Positions 16,161 to 26,187 of a stretch of DNA of 64,000 bases are shown here, one piece after another (positions within the stretch are counted from its first letter, which is position 1; the number at the start of each line of letters is the position of its first letter). A model generated the notes under the pieces. That model did not search any database. It had not been told where the DNA came from and saw nothing but the letters and a program-made list of their open reading frames with translations. The stretch lies in the NCBI GenBank assembly GCA_004431415.1, contig QPMI01000457.1, forward strand, positions 248,001-312,000, in the 5' to 3' direction. Source of the DNA: Cyanophora paradoxa (lineage: Eukaryota > Glaucocystophyceae > Cyanophorales > Cyanophoraceae). Both the position numbers and the translations under genes were made by a program.

Positions 16161-18782
16161 ATGGACGCTATCACGAAATTCGCATTCTCTAATGTCAAGG
16201 GCACCTTTCTGAAATGTCTGCAAGGTGCACGCAATAAGTCCAATTTGATTGAGTTAACCGATGATGAAATTATTGAGCGCATCAATAACTCAAAGAAACG
16301 GGACAATATGACCTTCCCTACCTGGGCGGAATGCATACAACCTGATCAAGTGACTCGTGTTTATCTGGATCTGGACAAGTTCGTAGATCTGAAACCTGAT
16401 GTTGCCGACAATTACAAGGAAGCCGAAGAGATCATCAGGGAAATGCGCAAGAAATTGCAAGACCTATCAGGATCTACTATTGCGGTTGCTGTTCGCCATC
16501 GGCGGGTTCATCTAATCCAAGAGAATGTCACTAAGTTCAAGATTTCCGGGCATTTCGTATTTACCGATCTTGTCTGCCGCCACGAAGACATTCCAAAGCT
16601 TTTTAAAGCGATGGGTCTCATCAAAAATGTTGAATTCGATAGTGGCGTTTATGGAACTACTCAAAACCTGATCTGCCTCCGTTGCTGCAAAGGCGAAGCT
16701 TTGGACGCTCAAAGCAAATCAAAGCACGATGTCGATAAGAATGTGGTGTTCACTAAGTTCATTGATTGCGAAAAAGAGGGCATGCACGATGGCTTTTTCC
16801 TGGTGCAATGTTTCGATCGCCCCACCAAGTGGGTGGAAGTAGACACCATGTCAGCCTTCGCGGTCGATAAACCAAAGGAAGCTACAAAGCCTGAGGAACC
16901 CAAGCAAACGGTGGCGCCCAAGTCTGTTAAGGACAAGCCCTGTAAAGAACCTGTGAAGAAGAAGGAGGAGGTGTTGGAGGATCTCAAAGAAAATAAGGTT
17001 TCGTTTGAACTGTTGCAAGAAGTCATTATGAGCCTCAGTGGAGAGAGAGCCAATGAGTATAAGACGTGGATCGATGTAGGCATTGCCATAATCAATACCT
17101 GCGAAGATAACAACATTTCTCGCAAGCAACAGGTAGAGCTTTTCCACAAGTTCTCGGAGAAAAGCGAAAAATATGATTATGATGACTGTCATGAGAAGTT
17201 CATGAGCCTTTGCAAAGGCAAGAAAATGGTGGAAGGAAAGCGGGTTACATTCGGTTCAATTGTTTACTGGCTGAAAAAGGATAACAGCGACAGTTATAAT
17301 AAGCTATTCCCCAAGAAATATTCGTTTCAGCCGGAGGATTCCGACGATATTGACTACAAGACTGCCCCCATTCCACCTATGGTCGATAGCTTTGAAGTCC
17401 ATCTGCGATATTTAAATGCTCGACTGCACCACATCGAGAGCATCGGCACTGTCATGTATTGGGATGAACAGCTGTTATCCTGGCGACCGAAAGATATTAC
17501 GAAATTGGCGACCAAACATTTTCCCCATCTGTTTCACAAGGTGATTCTCAATGAGGGGACTGAGAACCAAACCGAAAAGTGGGTAAAAACGCTTCCTGAA
17601 TGGATTACTGACCCAAGGGCGACACGATCCACTTATATGGATTTCCTGCCGCCTCCTGCAAAGCTGAGCGCGAAATGCAAGTCTGTATTCAATCTCTACC
17701 CTGGATTCAAGATTGATCATGAAGAATTCGAGGAGCCACCACCCGAGGATGTCACAGAGGAGATGATACAGCCTTTCCTGACACATCTATATTTAATGTC
17801 AGGCGAAGATGATAAGACATTCGATTATCTTAAAAAGTGGTTTGCCCACATGATGCAAAAGCCGGGGGAACTAAATAACGTGTCCCTCATCTTTCTAGGT
17901 CGCCAAGGCGCTGGAAAGAATATGCTCATTGATACCTTTGAGAAGAAGATACTCGGTGATGCATTGGCGTGCTCGACAGCCAAGCCAAAGGATGATCTAT
18001 TCGGGCGATTTGCTCACAATCGGGAGGATAAGATTATGATTGTGGTAAATGAAGCTTCTGGAAAGGATACCTTTGAACATAGCGACCTTCTCAAAGATAT
18101 AGTCACAGCCCCGAAGATTGTAATCGAGCACAAAGGAATAGACTCCTATGATAAAAAGAATTTCGCTCGAATCGTTTTCACAAGCAACAATACTGTCCCT
18201 GTGAAAATCGAGGCTGATGATCGTCGCTTTGTCGTTATTGAGGTGAGTGACAAACAGCGCTGTAATAAGGATTATTTCGCTCCGCTTGTTGAGTGGCTGA
18301 ATGATATGAGAAATATTCGCAATATCGTTCAGTATCTCAGGACGAAAGTAAATTGTGAGAAGGTCAATTGGAGTCAAGACAGACCGCTAACAAATCGATA
18401 CTACTTAGTTCAGCAAGCGGCTGCACCGATTATCCTTATGTTCGCGAAGTGGCTTGTCGATAGTGAGCGAGTTACAGAGCTGAAAACCAAGCTGGGCGGT
18501 CTTGCATCGACATGGGAATTGTTCAAAGACTTCATCTCTGAAAACAAATACAAAAACGATTATAATAGCAAGCGGTTCTATACTGAGATGCGCACGACTA
18601 CATATATTCAAGTGAAAACGACCAATGGAAAATCTAACTATCACTTCCTGTGGAATGAGATGATGGCTGAATTCCGAAAGTTGAAGCTAATCGATGATGA
18701 TTCGATTAAAGAAGATGATTCTCCTCAGCCGCAACCAAAGAAAAGGGGCACCAAATTCGAGGATTCCGATGTGGAAGCCTGA
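16161..18782 (+). CDS. Archaeo-eukaryotic primase fused to superfamily 3 helicase (D5-like)
   Basis: An 873-aa replication protein that would prime and unwind DNA. The N-terminal primase has the metal-binding YLDLDKF (about 67-73) and the FKISGHFVF and YGTTQNLICLRCC segments typical of the herpes/pox-type primase. A PriCT-2-like helical module follows (about 285-380: EYKTWIDVGIAI...YDYDDCHEKFMSL). The S3H helicase has Walker A GRQGAGKN (about 580), Walker B MIVVNE (about 625), motif C RIVFTSNN (about 675) and the DDRRFVVIE arginine-finger region. It is unrelated to the TVpol-S3H protein at the same place in element 1. No breaks are seen. Confidence 0.9.
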   Translation: MDAITKFAFSNVKGTFLKCLQGARNKSNLIELTDDEIIERINNSKKRDNMTFPTWAECIQPDQVTRVYLDLDKFVDLKPDVADNYKEAEEIIREMRKKLQDLSGSTIAVAVRHRRVHLIQENVTKFKISGHFVFTDLVCRHEDIPKLFKAMGLIKNVEFDSGVYGTTQNLICLRCCKGEALDAQSKSKHDVDKNVVFTKFIDCEKEGMHDGFFLVQCFDRPTKWVEVDTMSAFAVDKPKEATKPEEPKQTVAPKSVKDKPCKEPVKKKEEVLEDLKENKVSFELLQEVIMSLSGERANEYKTWIDVGIAIINTCEDNNISRKQQVELFHKFSEKSEKYDYDDCHEKFMSLCKGKKMVEGKRVTFGSIVYWLKKDNSDSYNKLFPKKYSFQPEDSDDIDYKTAPIPPMVDSFEVHLRYLNARLHHIESIGTVMYWDEQLLSWRPKDITKLATKHFPHLFHKVILNEGTENQTEKWVKTLPEWITDPRATRSTYMDFLPPPAKLSAKCKSVFNLYPGFKIDHEEFEEPPPEDVTEEMIQPFLTHLYLMSGEDDKTFDYLKKWFAHMMQKPGELNNVSLIFLGRQGAGKNMLIDTFEKKILGDALACSTAKPKDDLFGRFAHNREDKIMIVVNEASGKDTFEHSDLLKDIVTAPKIVIEHKGIDSYDKKNFARIVFTSNNTVPVKIEADDRRFVVIEVSDKQRCNKDYFAPLVEWLNDMRNIRNIVQYLRTKVNCEKVNWSQDRPLTNRYYLVQQAAAPIILMFAKWLVDSERVTELKTKLGGLASTWELFKDFISENKYKNDYNSKRFYTEMRTTTYIQVKTTNGKSNYHFLWNEMMAEFRKLKLIDDDSIKEDDSPQPQPKKRGTKFEDSDVEA

Positions 18783-19007
18783 CCCCACCCTACACCCCAC
18801 CTGGTTTCATTCTAACATTGATATATCTTATTTTTATAACTTAAAACACATTTAATTCAGTGTTAAGTATGGTAATTAATACAGGGTGGGGAGGGTGGGG
18901 TTGGGTGGGGTCTTTTTTGCCCAAAATTTTTGGGTGGGAGAATTTTTTATTGGAACTCAAAAAATGCCCCACCTCACCCCACCCTCCCCACCCTATCGAA
19001 AAATAAA
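18781..19007. repeat. G-rich/C-rich hairpin repeat, copy A
   Basis: A CCCCACCC-rich start, about 100 bp of AT-rich DNA, a G-rich block (AGGGTGGGGAGGGTGGGG plus TTGGGTGGGG), a T-run, and a complementary C-rich block (18,966-18,996). The G and C blocks can pair in a stem of about 28 bp, and the G strand could form a quadruplex. It lies between the convergent genes ending at 18782 and 19040, as a bidirectional terminator would. Related copies are at 25,950 and 26,430. Confidence 0.78.
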
Positions 19008-19039
19008 AACGTCAGCTATTTACCACGTATACAATCGGC

Positions 19040-19894
19040 TTACGTTTCTACGGTTATGTTTATATAATCCATTATGAAGTGTTTTTTGAGTAGTTCAATG
19101 GTTTGCTCGACAGTTGACGTTTCCCATGTGAAAACCCTAACCCTATTGCAATTGAGGGATTTTGGTATATCCTTCCTGTTCAATGGGACTCGAAAACCTA
19201 TGGTAACCTGAACCCCATCGAGCGAACTGCACTCTGCTAACCGATTTATGAATTGCTTTCTGTCAGCTCTGAACTTCTCAATATCGTCCTCACGGCTTTC
19301 TTCCATTGATTCAATGAAGTCCGTTGCCCACATCGCGAACGCTCTTAAATTCATTTCTTTCTGAAAGCGTTCAAGCCATTTTTCGTCCCTGAGGCGCCTT
19401 TGGTGTTCCTCAAACATCCTCTGGTGTTCCTCGAATAATCTAATGCGTTCTGCTCTTTGCTCTCTCTCCGCTTCTTCTTCTTTCAGTCTTTCATGCTGCT
19501 CCTCGATCCACCTCTGACGTGCAATGAGTGGGCGACACTTCTTACAGTAGTTGTCTTTGCGGTTCCTGTGACGATCCCCACAGTGCTTACAAACATCACA
19601 GCGGAACTCTTTGGGAATAAAGCGTTTTATACAGCAATTTCCAACAACAACAGGGATCTTTTTGGCGACATGCAATATATAACACTGCTCCACTATTTCA
19701 TGCGTGCATGCACATGTAGGGGAATCCCGAGGGAGATGATGTAGGTCTAAATCGTATTTTTTCAGTTTGGTCGAGAGCAACCCAAGGTTTTTGTTACTTC
19801 CTAAGCTTACATAGTCATGGAAATCATCAGAGCCACACAGGTCGCGCAAGGCTTCCTTTAAGCGCTCCAAATAGGACATCGGTTTCGCCGCCAT
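19040..19894 (-). CDS. Hypothetical 284-aa cysteine-rich, coiled-coil protein
   Basis: The middle has CACTHEIVEQCYI...VGNCCIKRF, then CDVCKHCG...CKKC, so one or two zinc sites are likely. A Glu/Arg/Gln-rich coiled coil (about 125-180) follows, with a mixed C-terminal domain. The CxC-H-x-C...GNxCI pattern recurs in uncharacterised phage and large-virus proteins, but I cannot assign a function. It is the only large minus-strand gene of element 2. A CAAAAAATGA box lies upstream on the minus strand (19931-19940). Confidence 0.7.
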   Translation of the reverse strand: MAAKPMSYLERLKEALRDLCGSDDFHDYVSLGSNKNLGLLSTKLKKYDLDLHHLPRDSPTCACTHEIVEQCYILHVAKKIPVVVGNCCIKRFIPKEFRCDVCKHCGDRHRNRKDNYCKKCRPLIARQRWIEEQHERLKEEEAEREQRAERIRLFEEHQRMFEEHQRRLRDEKWLERFQKEMNLRAFAMWATDFIESMEESREDDIEKFRADRKQFINRLAECSSLDGVQVTIGFRVPLNRKDIPKSLNCNRVRVFTWETSTVEQTIELLKKHFIMDYINITVET

Positions 19895-20001
19895 GCTCTT
19901 TACAATTACAGACGGAAAACGTTTTTCATGTCATTTTTTGCATTCTCTTTAAATGATTTCCGACATTCTACATCGGGTAAACGCGTCCTTTCTCGAAAAT
20001 T

Positions 20002-20024
20002 AAAATGTTCCCTTAGAGTAAAAG
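20002..20024 (+). promoter_or_regulatory. Promoter-like motif before pPolB
   Basis: AAAATGTTCCCTTAGAGTAA followed by AAG ends directly before the pPolB ATG at 20025. It shares the CTTAGAGTAA part with the helicase motif at 16141-16150. Confidence 0.55.
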
Positions 20025-23000
20025 ATGCCCCGCCAAACCAACCGCCTTATAAAAGAGAAAAAAGACGAAATATTAGGCTTGTTAGGTAGTCTTTTAGTCA
20101 CTGGGGAGATCACCGAAGCCGAATACGATCGGAGGGCGGCGATCTTAGATCGAAAACCCCGCTTAGCTAACCTTGCGAATATTGCCGACGAGCTCTACAA
20201 TCGCCTGGAAAATGTGGAGCGCTTCTATACCGAAGGGAGGCGCTTAGCCGTCATAGAACCCGATGAGGACGACGGTTTCGCAATGAATAAAGCATACGCC
20301 TGGTATAGCTATAAGGCGGATGAACAGATAATCTTAGATCCGGTGGAATTTCTCACTACAATCGCTGCAAATCTGCCTGGGCGGCTGAAAGAGAGGCTGG
20401 ACGAGCTTAAAGCTATTAAGGTGCGCCTTACTTTCATCTGCCGATACGTAAAAGTGAGTGATCCTAACGTTTTTATCACCAAACACATTTACAGCGATTA
20501 TTTCGTAATCACAAGGTCGCGCAATATTCTCACTGAGTTAGTGGGTGTAGCTCAGCAAATGAATGAACAGATGATACAGGTCGACAGCTATCGGCTCAGT
20601 AAATTAGATAAGCTACATGTCGTCGTTTTGTCATATGCGCCGGTGGGCGGGTGCTACATTGAGACCCCCGAATGGATTGGATTAAAGCGAGCCACAGTAA
20701 ATATTAAGAATATCGATGGTCACGACTGTTTTAATTACGCTATCCTCGCATGGCTGCACAGAAACGACATAAACAGACACAAACGTAATGATCCGTTCCA
20801 ATATAGGCAGTGGATGACTGAACTCGACTTCTCAGGCATTAATTTCCCGGTGGCTTGCGATGCTGCATTAATAGATCGTTTCGAGGACAATAATCCCGAG
20901 CTGTCAATTAATATATATGGCGCCGATAATGCGACCCAAACCTTTTATCCACTGCACATGTCAAGTAATCCGCGTCGTAAATCAAAGGTAAACCTGCTGC
21001 TGACCGAGGACGCAAACGGACAGGGTCACTATATTACGATTATGTCACTGAGCCGCCTCTTAAAGACCACCTTTGATAAAGCAAACGACGGGCGCATTTT
21101 CTACTGCGAAACCTGTTTGTCCCGATTCAGATCACAGGACAAACTCGATAAACACACCGAATCTAATCGCTGTATCGATTGGAGAATGAGTAAAGGTAAA
21201 TGCCCGGAACCCGGAAGCTTTATTACTTTCGGACTGCAACACCTAAGGAAAATGGTGTGGCTGCCCACTGTCTGTTACTGCAAAGTAGAGATGGAGTCGG
21301 TGCCGGTTCCTAATGAACCAAACCGAAGCAAGCGAGAGGTAAAGTCGGTGGCACTTAATGTTGTTATGGGCTCGCATGTTGAAAATCACGAATTCGAGGG
21401 GGTGGATCCGCTGGGTCAGATGTTTACCACGTTAGGGGATCTGTGCCGCGAGATGCTTAATACCCTATTTACCAACACACCTATGATCCCGCTCACAGAG
21501 GCGCAAAAGCAAGCCTATAAGCTCACCAAGCACTGCTACATATGCAATCAGCGGTTTACCCACGAAAACTTCCCTGTCCGCGATCACTGTCACCAAAGCG
21601 GCGATTATATAGGGAAAGCTTGCCGAAAGTGCAATTTACATAGGAGGATCTCAAAGCAAACGAAAGTAGCCGTGGTTATTGATCGGATGGACGAGTGCGG
21701 GCATGCTATATTCCGGAAAATCGCACAGCAAGACGATAAGCTGCGGGTCGAGATCCTAAGTAAGAATTTCGACGAGTATCTATCTTTACAGTGGGGACTT
21801 TACAAGTTTATAGACGCCTCGAATTTCATGGATTTTCAGGCGTCCGATGTTAATGATCTCATGGTAAAATTCGGTAAATTCAGTATGCTCGCCCATGAGC
21901 AATACGGACTGGATCCCACGCATTATGTGAGCGCACCGGGACTATCGTGGGACGCGATGTTAAAGCATACGAGGGTCGCGATAGAACAGATCAGTGATGC
22001 GGATCAATACGAATTTATTGAGCGGGCAATTAGGGGCGGCTTTGCGACCATGCCCACACGATATGCCGAGGCTAATAGCGAGGATAAACATATAGTCCTA
22101 TTGGATGCGAATAATCTATATGGCTATGGGCTCAGTCAGCCTTTACCGGTCGGGGACTATCGCTGGGACGACACAAGCACAGCTTTTACCGAGGTTGTAG
22201 GGCGGAGTGCATTTATAGAGGTCGACCTTGCGTATCCGGACTATTTAAAGGCTGACCATCGCGATTTCCCGCTGATCGTGAGTAAAGAGGTAATTACTGC
22301 GGACATGCTGAGCGCATATCAGCGTGGGCTTTTGGAGATTAGCGGCGAGAAGCTAAGTAAAGATCCGAAGCTGATCGCCTCATTTACTCCGAAATATAAT
22401 TACGTGGTCTCTCAGCCGATGCTGCTCTATATGGTAAAAAAGGGGATCGTAGTTACTTAGATCCACCGGGTGCTCTCGTTTGCAACCGCTGCATTTATGA
22501 AGCCCTATATAGATCTAAACACGAAACTGCGAAAGGAAGCCCGGAATAAATTCGAGAGCGACTTCTTTAAATTAATGAATAATGCTATTTACGGTAAATG
22601 CCTGGAATCGTGTCGCGGGCGCTCCGTGGTAAAGATCGCGAATAGCACGAAGCTGTTTAAGAAATACGCCGCGAGCCCACTGGTAAAAGCGACGAATGTA
22701 TTAAACGAAAACGCTGTTGCATTCGAAATGTATAGTAAACACGTAAAACTCGATAAACCGGTGGCTATTGGCGCTTATGTGCTGGATGCCGCGAAGCTGC
22801 ATAATTATAGCTTCTTTTACGACGTGATCCGACCCACCTGGTCGCAAGCTCAGCTGCTGTTCCACGATACCGACTCGTTCTGTCTGTATATAGAGACCGC
22901 GGATCTGGAAGCGGGTATGCGAGCGATCAGCCCCTATTTAGATTGCCCTTATAGTCCCGAGAACCGGATGGTTCCCGGTAAATATAAAAATGAGATGCCC

Positions 23001-23288
23001 GATGTAAAGATAGTGGAGTATGTGGGGCTGCGACCGAAGCTATATGCTTTCCGCACCGAGAGCTACGACAAGGTAAAAATGAGCGGGACAGCCTCGAAAG
23101 AGGTGCATTTCGACGACTTTAAGCGCTGCCTATTTGACGGGATCACAAAAACAGTAACAGTAGTAAACAAGCAACGGCGATGCCACCACTTATATGATTT
23201 GGAGAGCAAGCGGATAGCGCTGACCCAATTCGATAGCAAGCGCTGCATATCAGGCGACGGCATACATAGCCTTCCATTCGGCTGTTAG
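20025..23288 (+). pseudogene. Protein-primed DNA polymerase B with one in-frame stop
   Basis: A sister of the element 1 polymerase, colinear along its length. The reading frame is open for 811 codons, has TAG at 22458-22460, then stays open to 23288. At the stop the element 1 protein has Lys (KKVHRVLSF against *IHRVLSF), so one A-to-T change in a Lys codon explains it. Polymerase motifs are present on both sides: DANNLYG (694) before, KLMNNAIYG, HDTDS and KLY after. Exonuclease positions are degenerate as in element 1 (YCKVE, VVIDRMDECGHA, DFQASD). The zinc motif CYIC...RDHCH...CRKCN is kept. The gene is dead unless the stop is read through. Confidence 0.88.
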
Positions 23289-23449
23289 TCGTCTATCTTA
23301 TCGTGCGTTCTTTTTCTTGGTTTGCGCTCTAATTGAAGGAGCTGTCGCCTTAGGATATGGAGAAGCCATATGCACCGTAAAAAGGGGTCGTCCGGGTCGA
23401 TTAGGAAGTAATTAGGGATCGGGTGCGCGTCCCATACCGGGGCGTCCAT
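23285..23449 (-). CDS. Hypothetical 54-aa protein
   Basis: A short minus-strand ORF from ATG at 23449 (MDAPVWDAHPIPNYFLI, DPDDPFLR, and a basic tail). The composition is protein-like, with aromatic and proline residues in the first half and a Leu-rich then Lys/Arg-rich second half. Its stop overlaps the pPolB stop by 2 bp, a tight convergent arrangement. No homologue was seen in elements 1 or 3. It could be chance. Confidence 0.4.
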   Translation of the reverse strand: MDAPVWDAHPIPNYFLIDPDDPFLRCIWLLHILRRQLLQLERKPRKRTHDKIDD

Positions 23450-23490
23450 TCTACTGTTTACTGCACGTTTTTATTGCGCATTTTACAGTG

Positions 23491-23515
23491 TTTACTTGTA
23501 AAGTTTACAAGTAAA
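23491..23515. promoter_or_regulatory. 25-bp palindrome with TGTTTACTG-type repeats
   Basis: TTTACTTGTAAA and TTTACAAGTAAA are perfect inverted 12-mers around a single G. Further TGTTTACT words occur at about 23,454 and 23,489, and the reverse form AGTAAACG at about 23,542. It looks like an operator or dimer-binding site between the 54-aa minus ORF and the 202-aa plus ORF. Confidence 0.5.
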
Positions 23516-23642
23516 ACGCTCAGGTAGCCTGATTTTATTGACAGTAAACGTGAGAGTCTCACCGCGGATCGCTGTAAAAAATGAAAGCCCCGTGGGCAAC
23601 ACAAAATGATTTAAGGAGAACGCGCTACATTTAGGCAACAGG

Positions 23643-23667
23643 AAAATATTTTCTCAGCTTAAAGTAA
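23643..23667 (+). promoter_or_regulatory. Promoter-like motif before 202-aa gene
   Basis: AAAATATTTTCTCAGCTTAA followed by AGTAA, ending 15 bp before the ATG at 23683. It matches the blocks at 15686 and 16126 in 20 or more positions. Confidence 0.65.
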
Positions 23668-23682
23668 AAGGCGACGGCGAAA

Positions 23683-24291
23683 ATGGCGTATCTGTTCAAA
23701 GGACAACCTATTTTCGTTTATCCTCTTTCGGATCTATCATTTAGCACCGTGGAACTATTTGATATCCTCTTTTCATTTGATACTGATCGAATGCCATTTA
23801 CCTTTGTAAATACAATCTTTCGTAGAGCCGATATTCAATCTATTGGTTTCTTTATTGAAGAACCGCACAAGATAGTCATTCGATCAGTAAATAATGTGTT
23901 TGCGTATGTAAGAGCATCCAACGATGAGATATCCTATAAGTATACCATCAAGAAAGTAAATGATGAAGACGAGGGAGGATATCAACCTGTTCTGGATTTC
24001 TGGCGTCTCGTAAGATGCACACAATATAAGATGACTGATGTAATCAAAGCCATAAAGCGTGAGCACGAACCACAGTCGATACAGCTTATCTATTTCAATG
24101 TTAAACGCAATCTGTCCACATATCATAAGAAGTTTGAAGAGCATGGACTGCAAATTACCCGCCGCACCACCTTGCGTAAATTCTTAAAAGACAATGGAGC
24201 GAAATGGAGTCGCGTTAGCCGAATGTGGTATACTGACGTTAGTAATCCTAATAGAATCGTTGCCAATATATTCTGTCCCAATTTACCGTAA
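23683..24291 (+). CDS. Hypothetical 202-aa protein between pPolB and integrase
   Basis: No confident family. The C-terminal 50 residues (LRKFLKDNGAKWSRVSRMWY) resemble short folds of the type GAKWD...KxWYV seen in replication-associated accessory proteins (DUF5710-like), a weak resemblance only. The gene has a strong copy of the promoter-like motif, so it is probably expressed with the replication genes. Element 1 has no equivalent: its pPolB and integrase are 3 bp apart. Confidence 0.62.
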   Translation: MAYLFKGQPIFVYPLSDLSFSTVELFDILFSFDTDRMPFTFVNTIFRRADIQSIGFFIEEPHKIVIRSVNNVFAYVRASNDEISYKYTIKKVNDEDEGGYQPVLDFWRLVRCTQYKMTDVIKAIKREHEPQSIQLIYFNVKRNLSTYHKKFEEHGLQITRRTTLRKFLKDNGAKWSRVSRMWYTDVSNPNRIVANIFCPNLP

Positions 24292-24363
24292 ATAAACAAT
24301 ACCTTCTATTGTTTGGTGCGAGTAAAATGTTACATTGATCTTTTTTATTGTCTGATGACAAGG

Positions 24364-25797
24364 ATGTCAAGACCGCCAATAGTAAGACGATCGCAAGATT
24401 TAGAGGGGAACACATTGCCGATCCCCGTGCCGAAAGAGAATAAAGAGAGCCGCATAGTAAAGCGGTCTGATTTAAAGGCTTTGGTGCCCCGCGACGTGCC
24501 CGTAGCCCTTGCTGTCCCGGAGGAATCGAAAATCGCGAGGAAGTTTTATAGTCCGCAAACCGGTTTCAAAGGGATCACTAAGCTACGGCAAGAGCTGCCC
24601 GACGAGAATTATAAGAAATTGCAAGAGTGGTATAGCCGGCAAGAGGTCGTTCAGATTAATGCGCCGCACCTATCCCGCAAACGAGACCCCGCAATCCCGA
24701 TCCGACAGCCTCTCGATACCTACGTAATTGATCTGCTATTCTTTCCGGCGTATGCTAAGTATAACGATAATTACAGTGCTTTTCTCACGGCTATGGAGAA
24801 CACTTTGCGGGTCGGGTTCATTATCCCAATGCGGGATAAGTCCGCGGCGTCGACCTTAGCCGCCTTTATACAGCTGCAAAATAAGGCGCCGAGACCTGTG
24901 GCAAAGCTCAGTAGCGACCGCGGTTCAGAATTCACTAATAACCTGTTCAAAGAATACTTAGAGAGTCAATTCATAGAGCATCAGGTCGCGGACACAGCCG
25001 ACCATCGTGCGCAAGGGCGCATAGAAGCATTTAACAAGCAAATGCGGCGGCTGATCACGAGCTACTGCATCGCGAATAATACGGCTCGATTTATAGATGT
25101 CCTTTCGTCTCTGGAATATAACTATAATAATACGGTGCACTCTGCGACCGGCTATATGCCTGCGGAGACCAACGAGAGTCACTATAAGCTTATAGTGCAA
25201 AAAGAAGATGCGAAATTCAAGAAATCGATAGCTTATTTGGATCAGATTCAGCCGGGCATGTCAGTAAGGCTACGGATCGAGAAGACGCCGTTCGCTAAGG
25301 GCGGTAACAATTGGAGCCGAATCGTATATACAGTCGCCGGGCGAGAGGGCTATAAGTTTATGCTAACTGATCCGGACGGCAATCGCGTAGAGGGTCGCTT
25401 TGCATTTCACGAGCTATTGCCTGTCCAAGCTGTGGATTACCTAATGGCGCCCACAGTAGACGCATTAGAAGCGGCAAAGGACGAGGCGCGGGTCGATGCG
25501 CAATTGCGTAGAGAGGGCATAGAAGCCGCCGCCACTGTGCCACAAGGCACTCTATTAGAGGATCGCGTGCAAAAAGAGAAACGAGTAAATAAAGAATTAC
25601 AGCGGCTAGTAACCGCCGCGGAGCCTAAGCTATCCGGCGGCGTGAATAGCCAACGATGGTATAAGTCGTTCTCTAATCAAACTGAGAGCTACAAAGCGCC
25701 GGAAACCAAAGCTACATTAAGAAGTAGTAGAAAAGTAGCAACGGTAGCGCCGGTAGTTAATGGCGATCGAAAAGCGACTCTGAGACCACGAAAGTAG
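24364..25797 (+). CDS. Retroviral-type DDE integrase (rve)
   Basis: About 477 aa from the ATG at 24364; this start (MSRPPIVRRS) is preferred because it aligns with the element 1 start (MPATGRIVRR), though an ATG at 24355 is also in frame. The catalytic residues are in VIDLLFF, LSSDRGSEF and RIEAFNKQ. The C-terminal half has the same GGNNWSRIVYTV segment, and the last 40 residues are basic. It is intact, while the polymerase and capsid genes beside it are broken. Confidence 0.9.
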   Translation: MSRPPIVRRSQDLEGNTLPIPVPKENKESRIVKRSDLKALVPRDVPVALAVPEESKIARKFYSPQTGFKGITKLRQELPDENYKKLQEWYSRQEVVQINAPHLSRKRDPAIPIRQPLDTYVIDLLFFPAYAKYNDNYSAFLTAMENTLRVGFIIPMRDKSAASTLAAFIQLQNKAPRPVAKLSSDRGSEFTNNLFKEYLESQFIEHQVADTADHRAQGRIEAFNKQMRRLITSYCIANNTARFIDVLSSLEYNYNNTVHSATGYMPAETNESHYKLIVQKEDAKFKKSIAYLDQIQPGMSVRLRIEKTPFAKGGNNWSRIVYTVAGREGYKFMLTDPDGNRVEGRFAFHELLPVQAVDYLMAPTVDALEAAKDEARVDAQLRREGIEAAATVPQGTLLEDRVQKEKRVNKELQRLVTAAEPKLSGGVNSQRWYKSFSNQTESYKAPETKATLRSSRKVATVAPVVNGDRKATLRPRK

Positions 25798-25949
25798 TAG
25801 GCGCCGCGGTGCTTTCGTAGCCGCCAAATCGCGCCCTTTGCGAATCAGACCGCGCCGCTTTGTAGTAGCGTAGAACTACTCTATGCGCACTTATCCCTTT
25901 CGTATCCAATTCGTGTTCACTAAATTATATCGCACTGATTCAGTTTGCA

Positions 25950-26187
25950 TTTTGCCCCCACCCTACACCCCACCCTATACTACAATCACGTTATTTCTAT
26001 ACATATTTTCTATCTAATTTCATAGAGTTTATACATTGAATAAGTGAGGTGTATCGATAAGTAATACAGGGTGGGGAGGGTGGGGTTGGGTGGGGTCTTT
26101 TTTGCCCAAAAATATTTGACCCCCCAAAAATTTAAGGGATTCAAAAAAATGCCCCACCTCACCCCACTTACCCCACCCTATCGAAGT
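25950..26187. repeat. G-rich/C-rich hairpin repeat, copy B
   Basis: Same build as copy A: CCCCACCC words, an AT-rich stretch, ACAGGGTGGGGAGGGTGGGG plus TTGGGTGGGGTC, a T6 run, then AAAAAATGCCCCACCTCACC and a closing CCCACCCTATCGAA. It lies downstream of the integrase. Confidence 0.75.
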
